Shown: positions 12,877-25,866 of the stretch, in pieces
Numbering within the stretch: position 1 is the first letter of the stretch
Layout: each line of letters opens with the position of its first letter
DNA from: Callipepla californica brunnescens
Lineage: Eukaryota > Chordata > Aves > Galliformes > Odontophoridae
Length of the DNA: 64,000 nt
Direction: 5' to 3'
Assembly: GCA_023055505.1 (NCBI GenBank)
Contig: JALIRH010000040.1
Location: 873,001-937,000 of the forward strand
Notes under the pieces: model-generated
Database searches by the model: none
What the model was told of the DNA's origin: nothing
The model's input: only the letters and a program-made list of their open reading frames with translations
Made by a program: the position numbers and the translations under genes

Positions 12877-14659
12877 AATATTTTAAACCTTCACCCACAC
12901 CTGCAAAAGCTTTAAACATCTTTCAAGTATGTTTTCCTAGGTATTGGATCCACTTCTAGATAAGGAAAGTTGTTGCTGCTGAAGTGCAATGTAGTACTTT
13001 TTTTATATGAAATGAGAACTATGGCAAGCATGCAGGCTTTTGTATTTAAAATAAAATAAAAAAAAAAACAGAACGATTGTTGTAGTCAGATCTCCCTTAA
13101 ACATCACAAGAAGAGGTCCTCCTGCTGGCAGAGGTTTTTTTTTGTTGTTGTTGTTGTTTGGTAGCGTTACTCAAATAGAGCACTGCATTTAGGACAGAAA
13201 ACAGTTGTGAGGCAGTTGTTAGGTTCAAAATTCACCCCAAAGGAAGAGCAGATGTTTTTCACCCAGGAAGTTTCTACAAGGCCAGTCCTGAAATGCAGGT
13301 TAAGCCAGAAAGAAAAGGGACCATTGCCTACCTTCCTTGTATATGGCAGAGGGAGTTATGGTGGCTAAGCAGCCTTCAGGCCTACGCTACTTTAAATCTG
13401 GGTTTAACGGGGTCTACTGGTCTTTTTGACTTCTCTTCCTCCTGTTCTGTGTACCTGTCCTTTCAGCTGGCAGGAAATGCTGGAGACATCAGCACTATAC
13501 AGATACTTGCACTGGTTCTGCTGTGTTCCTGTGCTGGGAAGGCAATCTCTTGACCTGCACAGGCAAGCCCTATGCTTCTTACTGGAATCAAGGACTAAGC
13601 TGTCTGCATTGTAGCACTGTTTTGACAGTGTGGGAAAGGCACAGTTTAGCTAAACAAGTTCCTTTAGGGTGCATACAGAAGTGGTATAAAATGAATCACA
13701 GCCAGCAGATGGCCCACCCAGATTCCTCTCTTTAGCTCACCTCTCTCAAACCTGATTGTGTCCCAGTATATGCTCCAGTAGGCAGGAAATAATATAGATG
13801 CCACTTCTCCTTCATCCACAAAGGAACATTTAAATAATTAAGTTTCCTTCCTTTTTGCCCGTGTAGTTGGGTCAGAGGTTTAAGAAAGCAGCAATTTGAG
13901 CTTGTAGAATAAAAAGACCTCAATTGAGTGGGCAGCATGCTGCGTTCTGTCCTAGTTGCTGCTATCTAAAAGAAAGTATCATCAGCCTTTCCCTTTTATC
14001 ACTGGTTGTTCACAGCATGTGAAACTGAGTAGCATAGTACCCATTAAACTTCAAGGCTGGCGCTGCAGTTTCCCTCATCTGTTCCTACTGGGGCCTGCTT
14101 TCTTCCTGATCTCATTCTCCTTGCACTGTGTCTTCAGTAGACAATTTACCTAATGCTCCCTAAAATACAGTATACCCTAATCTATAGTAGATTAGATTAT
14201 GGTAGTAGTCTATAGTATGCCTTAATCTACTCTAATTCAGATGCTAATGTTTGTTATAGCCATATCATGGCATGGACTTCTGCAGGTCTTACTCTGGCAA
14301 AACTCCTGCTAATTCTATGATTCTGCAATGGCAGCAGTTGGCTTAGTTACTTAAGGGCTGAAAGTGGACTGTGAGAATTACGGTACTTTTTGGTGTGTGT
14401 GGTTTAATTTCTGCTTTTAATTGGGATGCTTAGTACCCCAGCAGTACCTTTGAAAAGAAGGCCAATTAGTTTTTGAATGTGTAAAAGCAAGTTGATAGCT
14501 ATTTGATATGGTTAATATTAATTCCAGCATTGCAGTGTCTGAACTTCTAGCAAGCAATAGTTTTTAGACATTGTGATCTTGAGACTTGGTGTCTAAAGAA
14601 ATTTTCTTCCTGATTCTCTCTCTTAGTCTCTTTGAAATCTATGGTTGATTCTCATAAAC
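12877..14659. other. Non-coding spacer between two CR1 copies
   Basis: It contains a (GTT)n-like run near 13132-13158 and the small imperfect inverted repeats around 14170-14225 (repeats of AATCTA and TCTATAGTA). Nothing else was recognised. Confidence 0.65.
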
Positions 14660-15449
14660 ATTTTGGGATACAGGGCTACAGCAGAACAAGTGTCAGGTCC
14701 TCCATTTTGGTCACGGCAACCCTACAGGCTTGGGGAGGAGTGGCTGGAAAGCTGCCTGATGAAAGGTACTTTGGTGTGCTGATGAACAGTTGGCTGAATA
14801 TGAGCCAGCAGAGTGCCTAGGTGACCAAGAAGGCCAATGGCATCCTGGCTTGTGTCAGGAATTGTGTGGTAAACAGGACTAGCAAGTAATCTTGCCCCAT
14901 GTGGTAAGCAGTGGTAAGGCCCACCTCGATTATTGTGTACAGTTTTGAGCACCTCAGAACAGTAAGGACACTGAGGTGCTGCAGCAGGTCCAAAGAAGGG
15001 CAACAAAGCTTGTGAAGGGCCTGGAGAATATGCCCTATGAGGAGTGACTGAAGGAACTGGGGCTGTTTAGTCTGGGGAAGAGGAGGCTGAGGGGAGACCT
15101 TACTGCTCTCTTCAAATACCTGAAAGGGAACTGCAGCGAAAGCAGGGTTGGTCTCTTCTCACTGGTGACAGGACACGGGGAAATGGCATCAAGTTGTGCC
15201 AGGTGAGGTTTAGATTTGATATAAGGAAAAACATTTTTTACAGAAAGGGTTGTTAAGCACTGGAATAGGCTCCCCAGGGAGGTGCTTGAGTCACCATCCC
15301 TGAATGTGTTTAAAATCCATATGGATGTGGTGCTCGGGAATATGTTTTATCAGTGGGTTGTTAGAGTTAAGGTAGTATGGTTTGGTTGTGGTTGGATTTG
15401 ATGGTCTTGAAGGTCTTTTCCAACCTGAACAATTCTATGATTCTATTAT
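14660..15449 (+). mobile_element. CR1 LINE fragment
   Basis: This is the 3' part of a CR1 element in the same orientation as the copy at 12 kb. Recognisable blocks are CAAGTGTCAGGTCCTCCATT, GAATATGAGCCAGCAGAGTG, AAGGCCAATGGCATCCTGGC, CTGGGGAAGAGGAGGCTGAG and the terminal AACAATTCTATGATTCTATT. It is 5'-truncated and its frame carries stop codons. The 5' edge is approximate (within about 20 bases). Confidence 0.9.
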
Positions 15450-16974
15450 TTTTCTTGGTTCCCAATAGCTATAGAAAATGTAATGCTTTTATACTCCAGT
15501 ACACAGATTGGAGTACGTGAGCCAGAATTACTGTGGCTCTGGCAGTAAGAGTAGGAAGACTTGACTGTGTGGGTAGGAAGATCAGGGGAAACATTCTCAA
15601 ATACATGCTCAAGTAAATAAGTACCTGATTTACGCTATCCACAGCTGAGATTCCTTCTATTTACACCTGTTTCTAAGCCCTTCACGCCCTGCAGGGCTTT
15701 CGCTTTAGATTTTAGTGTCTCCTAGCCTAAGTCCCCTCACTGTCTGCCCCAGTTTCCAGCTCATTCCAGTACAAAGCAGCTAGATCCTTGCTTTCCTCAG
15801 CCAAGGCCCCCTTACATCAACCACACAGTTCACAATCTATCCAGCTTTTTGCCACAGCTCCCCTCTTCCCACCAAAGAGCTACATTTTTCCTAGACAACC
15901 CAGATCCTCTCCTCCTGACACTCTTCACTCCATGCCAGCTGAAATTTTGCTTGCCTCACAGCCCTTGAAAGCTCCTCCAAAGCCTTCTGCTCCCTAATGT
16001 AGTCTCCTGTCCTCAGTTTTTCCCACTACATTCCAGTGTGTGCTGCTGGAGAAACAGGAGGCTGTTTCTTCTCCCCTAGAATTACAAGTTCCTCAGTTCA
16101 GGGATCTTAGCATACTCCCCTTTTCATCTTTCTCCTTGTACTTGAAGGCAGAAAAGCAGGGTAAGTTAGGCATATACTAACTTTTTGTATGCTGTGAATG
16201 GATGGCTCCAGGCAAGGTTTGGAGGGAGGCTAAGCCAATAAATATTTAAGCACGGTATGTTTTTTAGCAAATGTAGCCCTTAATATTTCTCTTGAGAAAT
16301 AAGCTGTCCAGTACACAACACATATTTTGTGAAGCAACTTCAGCCCCTCAGGGGCTTTTAAACTGTTTGGTGTGGTTCTCCATGCGCTCATTTCTTTGTA
16401 CCACTGGTCATATGTTAATGATTCTAATTCTCGGATGAACAGTGTTTTCAAACAAAAAGGATTTTGATGCATTACTTTTGGTTCAGAACTTTTTATGAAT
16501 GCAGCCATAACGAAAAAAGTATTTCATCAGTGTTTCCTAGATGCTTGGTTTTGAAAGAAAGCTTACTTATGTAAATAAAAGTTTGTGAAAAACAGTAATA
16601 CTGAGAGGACATGGTTCAGTAGGAGCCTGGACTGATGATGTGCCATGGGCAGACCCAGATCCCTGCAGTAACATGCTTGTGAGAGTCGATGTGAAGAACT
16701 GGCTTAGTGCTGTGCTTCTACTCCCTTTTTCCTGGGGACAGACAGGGGCTGCTGCAGCCTGTAGTGAAACTATCACCAGCCCTGGGGATTCTCTGACTAT
16801 GACATCCAGGTTTTAATGAATTATTTTTGTCTGAGCTGTTATTTGCTTGATGTGGAAGAGAAGTGGTACTGCATTTAAAGCAAAATACCAACAGCACTGA
16901 AGCAGCCTACTCCTGATCTATCACTAGGAACAGGCTGTAAAGAATTACCATAGCATATTCTCTTTTCAGATTAC
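15450..16974. other. Non-coding spacer
   Basis: No gene or known repeat family was recognised. Composition becomes C-rich between 15650 and 16090 without coding features. Confidence 0.6.
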
Positions 16975-16979
16975 CAACT
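16975..16979. repeat. Target site duplication, left copy (CAACT)
   Basis: Exact match to 17104-17108, bounding the palindromic element. Confidence 0.8.
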
Positions 16980-17103
16980 TGTCATGGTTTTATGATTTTT
17001 TGGTACTGGTATTCCACATCATAACATCATGTATTAACTCTTAATGCAATACATGATGTTATGATGTGGAATACCAGTACCAAAAAATCATAAAACCATG
17101 ACA
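16980..17103. mobile_element. Perfect palindromic element made of two inverted LTR ends
   Basis: Positions 16980-17035 and 17048-17103 are exact reverse complements (56 bp each) separated by the 12-nt loop at 17036-17047. Each arm starts TGTCATGGTTTTATG at its outer edge. The loop plus right arm matches, with a few differences, the right end of the solo LTR at 25867-26435 (AACTCTTAATGCA, then TGATGTTATGATGTGGAATACC). The element is bounded by the 5-bp repeat CAACT at 16975-16979 and 17104-17108. It therefore looks like an integrated unit with the same LTR terminus at both ends. It has no coding capacity. Confidence 0.85.
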
Positions 17104-17108
17104 CAACT
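17104..17108. repeat. Target site duplication, right copy (CAACT)
   Basis: Exact match to 16975-16979. Confidence 0.8.
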
Positions 17109-19499
17109 GACAATTTGGTGCCTTTCTAGAGGGGATCGGGCTTTTGCCGAACTCAAGTCTCTGGGCAACAAGCAGAAATGCTAAAATGAAATACACTTTA
17201 AGTGAGGTCATCATAAATTAATACCAACTCAGCACCTGAACCTAGATCCGAGATATTTCATGTGCTGGTTTTAAAATGCTGGAGGTAATATGATTTACAA
17301 TATTACAAATAATTCTTCTTTAAAAATTGGTTATTGTCAGTGTCAAAATCTACATTATTATAGTTCATCAACAGTAAGTGAAATGAAGCTCCACCTTAAA
17401 CTTTTCCAAGGGTAGATCTGTTTCAGTTTATCTGACTTATGGCTTTTCTGTCTGTACAAAGCATGCCAGCTTGTTTGTGTCAGAATACACAAAAAAAGAA
17501 CTTAAACTCTGACTTATTTGAAGTCTATGTAAAGTGCTACACCAAGTAGTCTACAGTTAAAATGAAAGGTCAGCACACAGTTGTGGTGCATCCCTGTCTT
17601 GACAATTTTATAAATTTCAGTGGCAAGGTGCTTCCTCCACTGAACCTGGACCTTTTGTGCATCACTTTTTTTGGTATTTAAACTTCAAAACAACAAGATA
17701 TCAAATAAATTGCTTTAGTCTATGCCTTTACAATACATAAATTCCAGCACAGCCTCACTGTGGACTCTATGAGATCCAAGCCAAGAAACATTTCTCTACC
17801 ATGGTAATGCATCATAACCTGTCTGACTGAGGAGGGGAAATTTTCCTTGCTTTAACAAGCATACAGTGCAGTTTAAAAAAATCTTTCAAAACTTTAAACA
17901 CAGAGTTGCATATTATCAGTATAGTCAATATCTAAGCTGCATCCTTCTTATTCTGAGAAAGCAGATATACTGAAGGTTACCCATGAGGTGAGTGTAAATT
18001 AACTGTCTTTATTCCTTTGGAAAAGAAAATGCTGTTTGCACCAGCATCACAAACTGACATCCAGTCCAACTGTAACCAGGATCAAGTCCTTTGATTTCAT
18101 GGAAAATATCAGTCCCGATAAAAACAAGAAGTTCACTTCACTTGATCACTAGGCAAGAGAAAAATAGCTCATCTGTTAACAAACCCCATTTACTGATTTA
18201 TAAAAAAAAGGTATCTTTGCTTTAGCTGATGTCTCTGCATTTCAAGTGTTTCACTGCTAGCAGTGGGGGAGCAGAACAACAACAAAAAAGAATGCAGGCC
18301 AAAGATGTTCAACTGTGGTAGCATTTGAGTAGGACACATGAAATCTGTTTTCATGTACTTTTTGTGTGTCTAATATGACTGAGTTCATGTGTAGCCTTTT
18401 ACACTGGATCACAAGATTGTATTTCACTTATCTTGGAGGGCTGCCTGTTTTCACAAAAGCTGTGGGAACATAATATCTTTCAGAGCTCTGGCCCTCTATG
18501 AGATTTGATTGAAACTATTCAATGATGTCTACAGCTATTGAGAACTGTGACAGCACAAGCAAAATACATGTAAAGAAAATTAGTTCATAGTTTTCTCCTT
18601 TACATATATTAATAGTTATTATTATTTTTTTAAGTATCAACCCAAGGTAGTCACATCAATCCTGGATGCAGGCAAAGATGAGAAATGGACCAAGTGACAA
18701 GACTCGAGATTTTGAGGCGGATTGTTTACAATGGTGTTTTTATTTGGTAAATGACTCACTGCCCTGATTCATGCTTTAATGAAAGCTGCCTCTCTTAGAG
18801 ATTCTCACTGTTTAACTGAGACTATTCCCAGTAGAAAAGCTTGCAAAACTCTGGTGAAACTAAATACTAAATAAAACTTGATTTTTTAAAGAAAAAGAGC
18901 ACAAAAATAACATTTCCTTACTTCAAGTAACAGAAAACTTCTTTATAAAATATAGACAAGAAGGAAATAGTTTCCTCAGTTTTTTTGATAGAAAAACAAT
19001 GCAGTTTAGTACTGATCTTGAGCTATCAAAAACCAAACAGAAAAAAAATGTATGAGCCCTCAAGCTCTGGCACTTGAATTTAATCAGGGCAGTAGACCTT
19101 TAAATAGCTGAAAATAGGGTGTGAAAGTGGCTTTAGGAGCTTCAAGTCACCAGCTTTCACCTGGTGCTTTTAGAGATTTTGTTTGTAACGTTTTTGCTAA
19201 TTTTTATAATGAAAGGACGGAGTCACCTTAGAGGTTTTCCAACAGGCTAATTCTGACATTTACCTGAGAGGAAAATACAACAAACCGAAGAAACCGGCAG
19301 TATATTTACTTCCCATCTGGTAAAGCATGTGAGTCAGTATTGTGTTCGCTGTTAACAAAAACCAGGTTGTTCTAAACGACTTGTTAAACCGTTGAACTGT
19401 TTTAAGCAATGCATAATTTATCTGGCTCTTTTTTGTTTGTTTGTTTTTGGGTTTTGTGTGTGTGTGTGTGGGGGGGATATATAAATAAATAAATACATT
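17109..19499. other. Non-coding spacer
   Basis: AT-rich, no exon recognised. A (GT)n/(G)n run at about 19455-19476 and an ATAAATAAATAAATA run follow at the right edge. Confidence 0.6.
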
Positions 19500-20194
19500 T
19501 ACTATGTATTTATTTTGAATTCCGTTTCCGGAAAGGCTGTCCGTGCTGGGAGGAAAGCTGCAGGCACACTTTGTTTCCCTGGAGGAGTGCGCTGCCCCGA
19601 CACCTCCCATGGCAGTGTGCTGCTGGGAGCTGGTTAGCCAACCACCTAAGTGCAAGAGAGCGGACCGGCGTGGAGCTGGCTGTTTATTTTCAAAGCCTTT
19701 GTACGTCAGGTTACTTGTAAGGCTGGTGCCTGGGGAGTTGTGCTGAAACCGGGCTGTGTACGTTCCCTGCTTTGCTTGTAATTTGCAATTTATGAAAACC
19801 AGATGAATGAGTCTGTGCTCTGCAAGTTAGTGTGGGGATGGGAGCTTCTGACATAAGAGCAGCTTTTTACAGAAAACACTGAGTTAAGAAGATTCAGGCT
19901 CAAGCTAGATTGCTTCCTCCCTCCCCCCCCCCTCCGCCCCCCCCTTTTGTCTATTTTTACTGCATCATTGGTACGTGTCCAAGGAGAGTCGGCCATATCA
20001 CTCGGAAATACGTGGGGATAAACTTTTGGCTGTTGGATTTCTTCAGGCTGAGCGACTCCAGAGTAAATGAACAGAGAGAGAGAGAATTAAAAAGAGAGAT
20101 TTCTTTAGGTGTTTTTGTCTGTCTTCTCTGCTAACATCAGTGTAAAATACTGAAGAAACCCCAGCGGTCCTTTCCCAGTGTTTGTCAGAACGAT
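19500..20194 (+). promoter_or_regulatory. Candidate alternative promoter and non-coding first exon of TRIM2
   Basis: From about 19.5 to 20.45 kb the DNA has more CpG dinucleotides than the AT-rich DNA on either side (for example TTCCGTTTCCGG, GCGGACCGGCG, CACGCGGTG). A consensus donor GTAAGT starts at 20195, after CAGAACGAT. This is what a 5' non-coding exon with its promoter looks like, and TRIM2 in mammals has several such upstream exons. No coding frame resembling TRIM2 is present. The start of transcription cannot be placed. An unrelated non-coding transcript is also possible. Confidence 0.3.
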
Positions 20195-23059
20195 GTAAGT
20201 TACCCTTTCGCACTTGTGTCTCACTGTCCTCGAGTTTTTCGTGCTCTCGAGTGTTTTGGGAGAGTAGGGGTTGAGCAGCGAGCTCATGTCAGGAGCTCTG
20301 CTGTGCGGAGTTAGCGAGTGCTTTGTCTTCTCTTCGTGCACGCGGTGTAGCAGCGGTGGAGGCTGAGTGCCTTGACACCTTTCCTTGGCAGTCGTACTAG
20401 CTCGACTTGGGGTGGCTGTCAGAACCTTTAAACCTTTTCAGAGCGCGTGCAGAAATTCGTTTGTGGTTGACAAATACAATAGCAAATGTTTTGATTGAAC
20501 TGTGTGTCGAGCTTGCTAGAAGTGCCAGCGTTTCAAAGGGGGCTGTGTGATGCAGTCAGTGTAAAGAGGACAGGATGTGACAGGGGAAAACAAATGCTTC
20601 CTGCTCTTTAATATTTAAAAGAAATAATTGAAACAGAGCCAAGCAGCTTGCCTAGGAAATAAATAGTGATGTTTATTCAAAGCAAGATAGTGTCGAGTTA
20701 TAATTAGGAGGGAGAGTTTTACTTCTCATAGGTGTTGGGTTTTATGAAGTTGGCAGCTGACTTTAAAGCTGCCATATTGTGCTTTTGTGAAGAACAAGTT
20801 AAGCTATTACCCGGTGCTTAGCTAAGCATCCTTCCCCTCCCTCCCCATGCCACTTTTATTTTCCATTTTCAAAATGCATTCTGGGCAGGCTGTCAGGAAG
20901 ATTGATAGGCTTAAGTAAGAGCGAAAAATTACAACGTACCAGGAATAAGGCAATAGTCACCCTAAAGTCAAATAGTCGTCAGGGCAAAGCAATTACATGA
21001 ATGTCTGTTTGCATGTGTGTAACAAAACTATGGCAAAAGCACCGTGACTAAGTATGCATTCATTAAGGACGTGGTATGAGAGAAGCTGCCTCCTGTCGCA
21101 CCCTCAGACGTTTGTCTTTGAGGGTGATGGATTTATTACCTGGATAACAGTTCTGTGGCCGACTATTCTGATGTAATTGTCAGAAGCTGTTTCCTTAAAA
21201 TTCTACACTTCTGCTCATGCAGGAGCTGAAGCAGGAATTGACCAGTGATGGCAATGAGAGCTTTGGGACATATATCATATACATTATTATATGTTTAATG
21301 CCTTTATTGTGTCAGGTGTGTGGGGTTGGGTCTTAACTGTTTGTCATCTTTTTGGAAGTTACTTCCTAGTAGGAGTTCAGTGGAATCTTGTTTTTGAGGC
21401 AAGGTATGAGACAAGCAATGTCCATGGCCTGACAGCATGCATGAACACTGAATTCTGCTATGTCCAGCAGTATGCATGGTGTCTGGGAAGTTAGGTCTTT
21501 TCTGAATAAAGGTGGCACTGCAGCTGGGGGATTTCCCAAAGTCATGGTATTATTATTTATTTTTTTTCTAGCAATCTCACCCTGAAGGTCAGGTTGTTTC
21601 CTGGAAAATCCCAGATAATTGGTGCTTGAAGCCGTCTCAAAAACATGTTGGGTCTGTCTTTGCCTGATAATGGAATTTCATTAATTCATAACAAAACTAG
21701 GATTCGGACACCTTACATAAATGCAGTGATCCTCCTGATTCCTTCGAGGAAAATGAGAGAATTAAATGAAGTGAAAAAAATCTGGGTGTTCTAATTCAGA
21801 GAACAAGGTGTTGCGCATTACTGTAGTAAAGCTGAAATTAAATTGTATGCATAAAATATTGAATATGCAGTTTTAGAGAAATGTAATGCCCTGTCTAGAC
21901 ACATCAATTTATACAAAAACAAAGGCACAATGTGTGGTATACTGGGAGAGGTCCTAGAGCCAAATGTGAAAAAGTTGGATTTGATCAACTGGCAAGCATT
22001 TTATCTCATCAAAATTAAATGTGCCTCAGGATACAATTACAGCTGAACTACCTGTTTAGCATCAAACACGTCTTTACTCCAAATAATAAATTCCAGTTCA
22101 TAATGATAATCCTTAATACAGTTGTGCTGTAGAAAAGAAGAATTCTTCACATTTATTGTTTTAAGGACACTGCAGTGTTCTGTATTATAAAAATCCATTA
22201 ATTCTGAATCTACAAACTCGTGAGGTTTTTGTTTTTTTTCTTCTCTGTAGCCCTAAAACCCTAAAAACTTTCTCTTGGACATCTCGCCACCCATAATTTG
22301 CAGGATAATGTGTATGAACTTGCTTGTTTAGTTGGGTTTCAGGGACTATGTTGAAGAAGTCCCATGACTGTTAGAATAGAGTACCTAGTCACCGAGGCTA
22401 TGTTTGGCTGACACCTTCAACCAAAATTAGGTATGCTATTTCTGGAGACTGTAGGTTGTGGTTTAAGGAAAAAAATAAAAAATCAAAAGCAACTGATCAT
22501 GTATCACAAACAACAAAAAAAAAAAAGGCTCAAAAACAAGTAAACAGTAATTATTTGGAGGTTATTAAAGTATCTAAATGTTGGCAGGAGAAGAACAGGG
22601 CCTATCATTCATATAAATAAGTTTCCATCTCTTTGTGTCTCCATTTTTGATAGCTTATTATTTTAAGATGTGCTACTTCTGTTTGGGCCTGCTCTTGTGT
22701 TTAAATGACCCAGTGGGAGTGGACTGCTGATGTGCTGTAAGGTGACTGGTGTCTGCGGTAGTAGGAGCTGCTTGGCTGCAAATGTCAGTCAAATGCAAAT
22801 TGGAAGGATTCTTGTTTAGTGAGATGTGGAGTCCCTTGTTTTTTGGTCAACTCAAATGAAGCCCAGCTCACACAGAGCAGAACTCAACATTGACATCTGG
22901 AGAAATGCAAATGGCATTTACCGACCTTTCTGAACCATTTTATTGCTATGAGAACCAGGTTTCATTTATGTGATTTAAATAACTAAATATTTCTACTGTA
23001 AAGTGTAATACTAAAGTGAGTTGTCTACAATTTTCTACCTTTTTTTCTAATGTTTTCTC

Positions 23060-23199
23060 CGTCCTTGGGGATTTTCAAGAAAAGGGTATGTTGCACACTG
23101 AGTGACATGGGTTAGCAGGGATGGTGGTGATGGGCTGATAGTTGTAGTAGGTGATCTTAGTGGTTTCTTCCAACCTTAATGATTCTGTGATTCTGTGAT
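23060..23199 (+). mobile_element. Short CR1 LINE 3' end
   Basis: About 140 bases of the extreme CR1 3' end: CACTGAGTGACATGG, GTGGTGATGGGCTGATAG, GGTGATCTTAGTGG, CTTCCAACCTTAATG and the terminal octamer repeats ATTCTGTGATTCTGTGA. It is severely 5'-truncated, as is usual for CR1. Confidence 0.88.
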
Positions 23200-25467
23200 A
23201 AAGTTTGTGAACCATTTCTGTCACAGAATCTGTAGACGTATCCCAACATTGCATGTCATTTCTCTTAACAATTTTTTTTCTTCTTTATTTTTTTTTCTGT
23301 ATTTGGATTAGGAGTTGCTTATTTAAAAAAATGAAAGTAGAAATGTAGTTTGTAACTGGAACAGCATGAAATGAAATAAATGACATAGCATGCCATTCTA
23401 ATGGGGAGAGTAGGGGATTGAATACGCTGAGAGGTCTGCTGGCCACCAGGTAGCCTTCCTGCTTATCAGCTAGGCTTTTGAGCCACAAACTCAAAGGTGA
23501 ATCACGTTCAAAAGGAAGAATTGAAATAGCAATTGGGATATACTTCTTGAGGCTGTAAACAGCTAGTGTGACAGGTAGATGTTAGCTGGCTGCATCTGCC
23601 TTGCTGCTAGTTAGCTACAGTGAGGCTAAAAACAGCGCAGCTAAATTAAGGAGGTTGTTAATCATGGATATGTGCAAAATGTTAACAGCATGTATTCTAG
23701 CACCTCTTATGTTACATGGAAACCTGGTTGACATTAAAAAATATTCTACATATACTACTGCTGCAGTAGTTTACAAACTGCTGCAGAAATGGCTATGATG
23801 CTTTACTCTTAGGTATAAATTCCAGGCTTTAAGACTATGTCTTGCATCCTGGAGAGGGCAAACAGTACAAAAATGTGTCTTAATTATCTACACCTAAAAG
23901 GACCCCTGGAAGTACTGGACGGCTCTTCTTTTTCTGGACAGCACTTCTGTTCAGGTGTAACAGTGTTACTTTCACTTTAATAGTGCTGAATGTTTTCAGT
24001 CTTGGATTCAGGTTGGTAGTAGTTAATTAGATGCATCTTAAGGCTTTAAGTCAGGATGGATGCTTTCTGCAAAAGAGACCTCAAGATTGGAGTAGATGCA
24101 ATTTCAATTTTAAACCATTCTAAATGTTTCAGTGCATGAGATAATATGTTCAGCAATATACCTGATCCTAATCCAGTATAGATTTATTTGTTTTAGTGCT
24201 ACTAGTCTGCCTAAACATGTGTATGATCAGTTTATTTCTGGATGACTTTCCATATTTTGTCATGTAAAGCTACTTTGACTGTTTGGGTTTTTTTCTTTCC
24301 ATTCTTTTCCATTCTCCTATTTTATTTATTTATTTTTTTAATGAGTGTTGAATGCTAGCTGTCCCTTCATTGAACTTGTCATGTGAAAAGCTATAATGTG
24401 GAGTGATGGCTTGAAGGAGAAGCATAGATTTCAGTCTCTGTGAAAGTTTATTCTGTACCTGCCTCAACCAATGTCAAAGTTTAGTTGATTTGGAATATTT
24501 TGAGCTTGGAGGTATGTATTACCTACCAGTATGTTTCGTGAAGTGCTTAGAGTTTATTTAACACGGCAAGAGCTATGGTTGTGTTATCCTGAACTGCATT
24601 AACTCCGACTAATATGAAGGTGCTCCTGCCACTTCTGCAGAAGAATAAACCCTCAAAAAAAGTGGTAGAATGTTAAAGAAAAAATGCACTTGATGCAGTT
24701 ACTTACAGACCTGCTCCAGGGGGAAAATAAAATAAAAAATAAAATAAAATGAAAAAGATTGCATTTGGAAGATTTTGCTGAACTTGGAAATACTCTTGCA
24801 AAGATTCCAACAATTATGATTCTGTGTGCCTCCAAATGCCTTGAATTCTACAGTGGTCCTTGGAGAAACCTAGTACGTGTACCATGTTTGACCCATGGTC
24901 TCTGTTATTGGAGAATTTGCCTTCTCTTTAAGAAGCACAGTTTCCAAAAGAGCAGATGCTCTTTTTTCCCTAGATCTTTGGAGAACAGTTTTATGTTGTA
25001 CGTACTGTGAAAAGATGCTTAGAAGTTCCTTGGGAACTAAAATGACCGCTAGGGATAAGATTATGAATGAGCCTTTGCATTGCACACAAACTGGAGGAAA
25101 AGACAAAAGAGAAATAGTGAACAAAGTTTGTGTGTATTTACACCATAATTTTTTTTCCTCTCTTCCAATGGAGAAACAGTATTCATGGAATACCCTGTTA
25201 AAATTTCGCTCCTCTAATACCCATGTTGGTAGAAGTGATAATATAAACATTCAGGGATTAACTCTCACAAGTGTCTGTAGGTGTTTCTTGTTATATTTAG
25301 AGATTAAGTAATTGGGAGTCTATAGGAGCTGGAAAACCTAGGACCCAAGAAATCAGGTAGGGCCACAATCTAATTTCATGCCATCTGGGTTCTTTTGTCC
25401 TGAATGTTACTGAGACAATACTGTGATACGAGTTAGCATGTGATCTTCCCAATGTATTTGGATGGGG

Positions 25468-25498
25468 AAAAAAAAAAAAAAAAAAAAGGAAAAAAAAT
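25468..25498. repeat. Poly(A) tract
   Basis: Twenty A residues, then GG and eight more A residues. No processed pseudogene was recognised upstream of it. Confidence 0.9.
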
Positions 25499-25824
25499 GA
25501 ACATTTTTACAAATAATTTCCTGTGTTTGTTTTGTTTTCATCAGAAGATGCATGTTGTACAGTCTTTATTCCAGGTAAGAATAGTAGGAAGGCTTCTTCC
25601 CATACTGAGCTTCTAGGATGCATATCTGAGTTGTGGAATGGTTGCCTTCACCCTGTGAGCAACGATCATTGTTTTACCCTGGCATGTGTACTTGTAGAAG
25701 GAGTGCCCTGAGGATGTGACCCTCTGGAGGGGACTTCTGCTGGGGGAAGTGGTCAGCTTTGAAATGAGAATCAGGACAGCAATAAAGGCCTAATTTCCTC
25801 AAGCTCAATTATGTAGTATTTAGA

Positions 25825-25866
25825 ATAATCATAGAACCACAACAAGATTGTCTAGTCCAACCATCC
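25825..25866 (-). mobile_element. CR1 LINE 3' end, left part of a CR1 split by an LTR
   Basis: The stretch AATCATAGAACCACAAC through TCTAGTCCAACCATCC is the reverse complement of the CR1 3' end. The element resumes at 26436 on the other side of the LTR, so both pieces are one minus-strand CR1 insertion. Confidence 0.85.
25862..25866. repeat. Target site duplication, left copy (CATCC)
   Basis: Exact match to 26436-26440, bounding the solo LTR and lying inside CR1. Confidence 0.85.

Larger units (their letters stand above)
20195..25824. other. Non-coding DNA, possible first intron of TRIM2
   Basis: If the candidate exon ending at 20194 is real, this is intronic. It holds one CR1 end (23060-23199), a poly(A) tract and T-rich stretches. 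No other gene was recognised. Confidence 0.55.

Noticed and set aside
19260..19655. 131-codon minus-strand frame with THTHTKPKNKQTKK-like stretch
   Set aside because: The middle is translated (GT)n and (TTTG)n simple repeat; no family resemblance.
24870..25311. Overlapping open frames of 126 (-) and 138 (+) codons
   Set aside because: Opposite-strand overlap with no domain resemblance. Neither looks like an exon or transposon protein I recognise.
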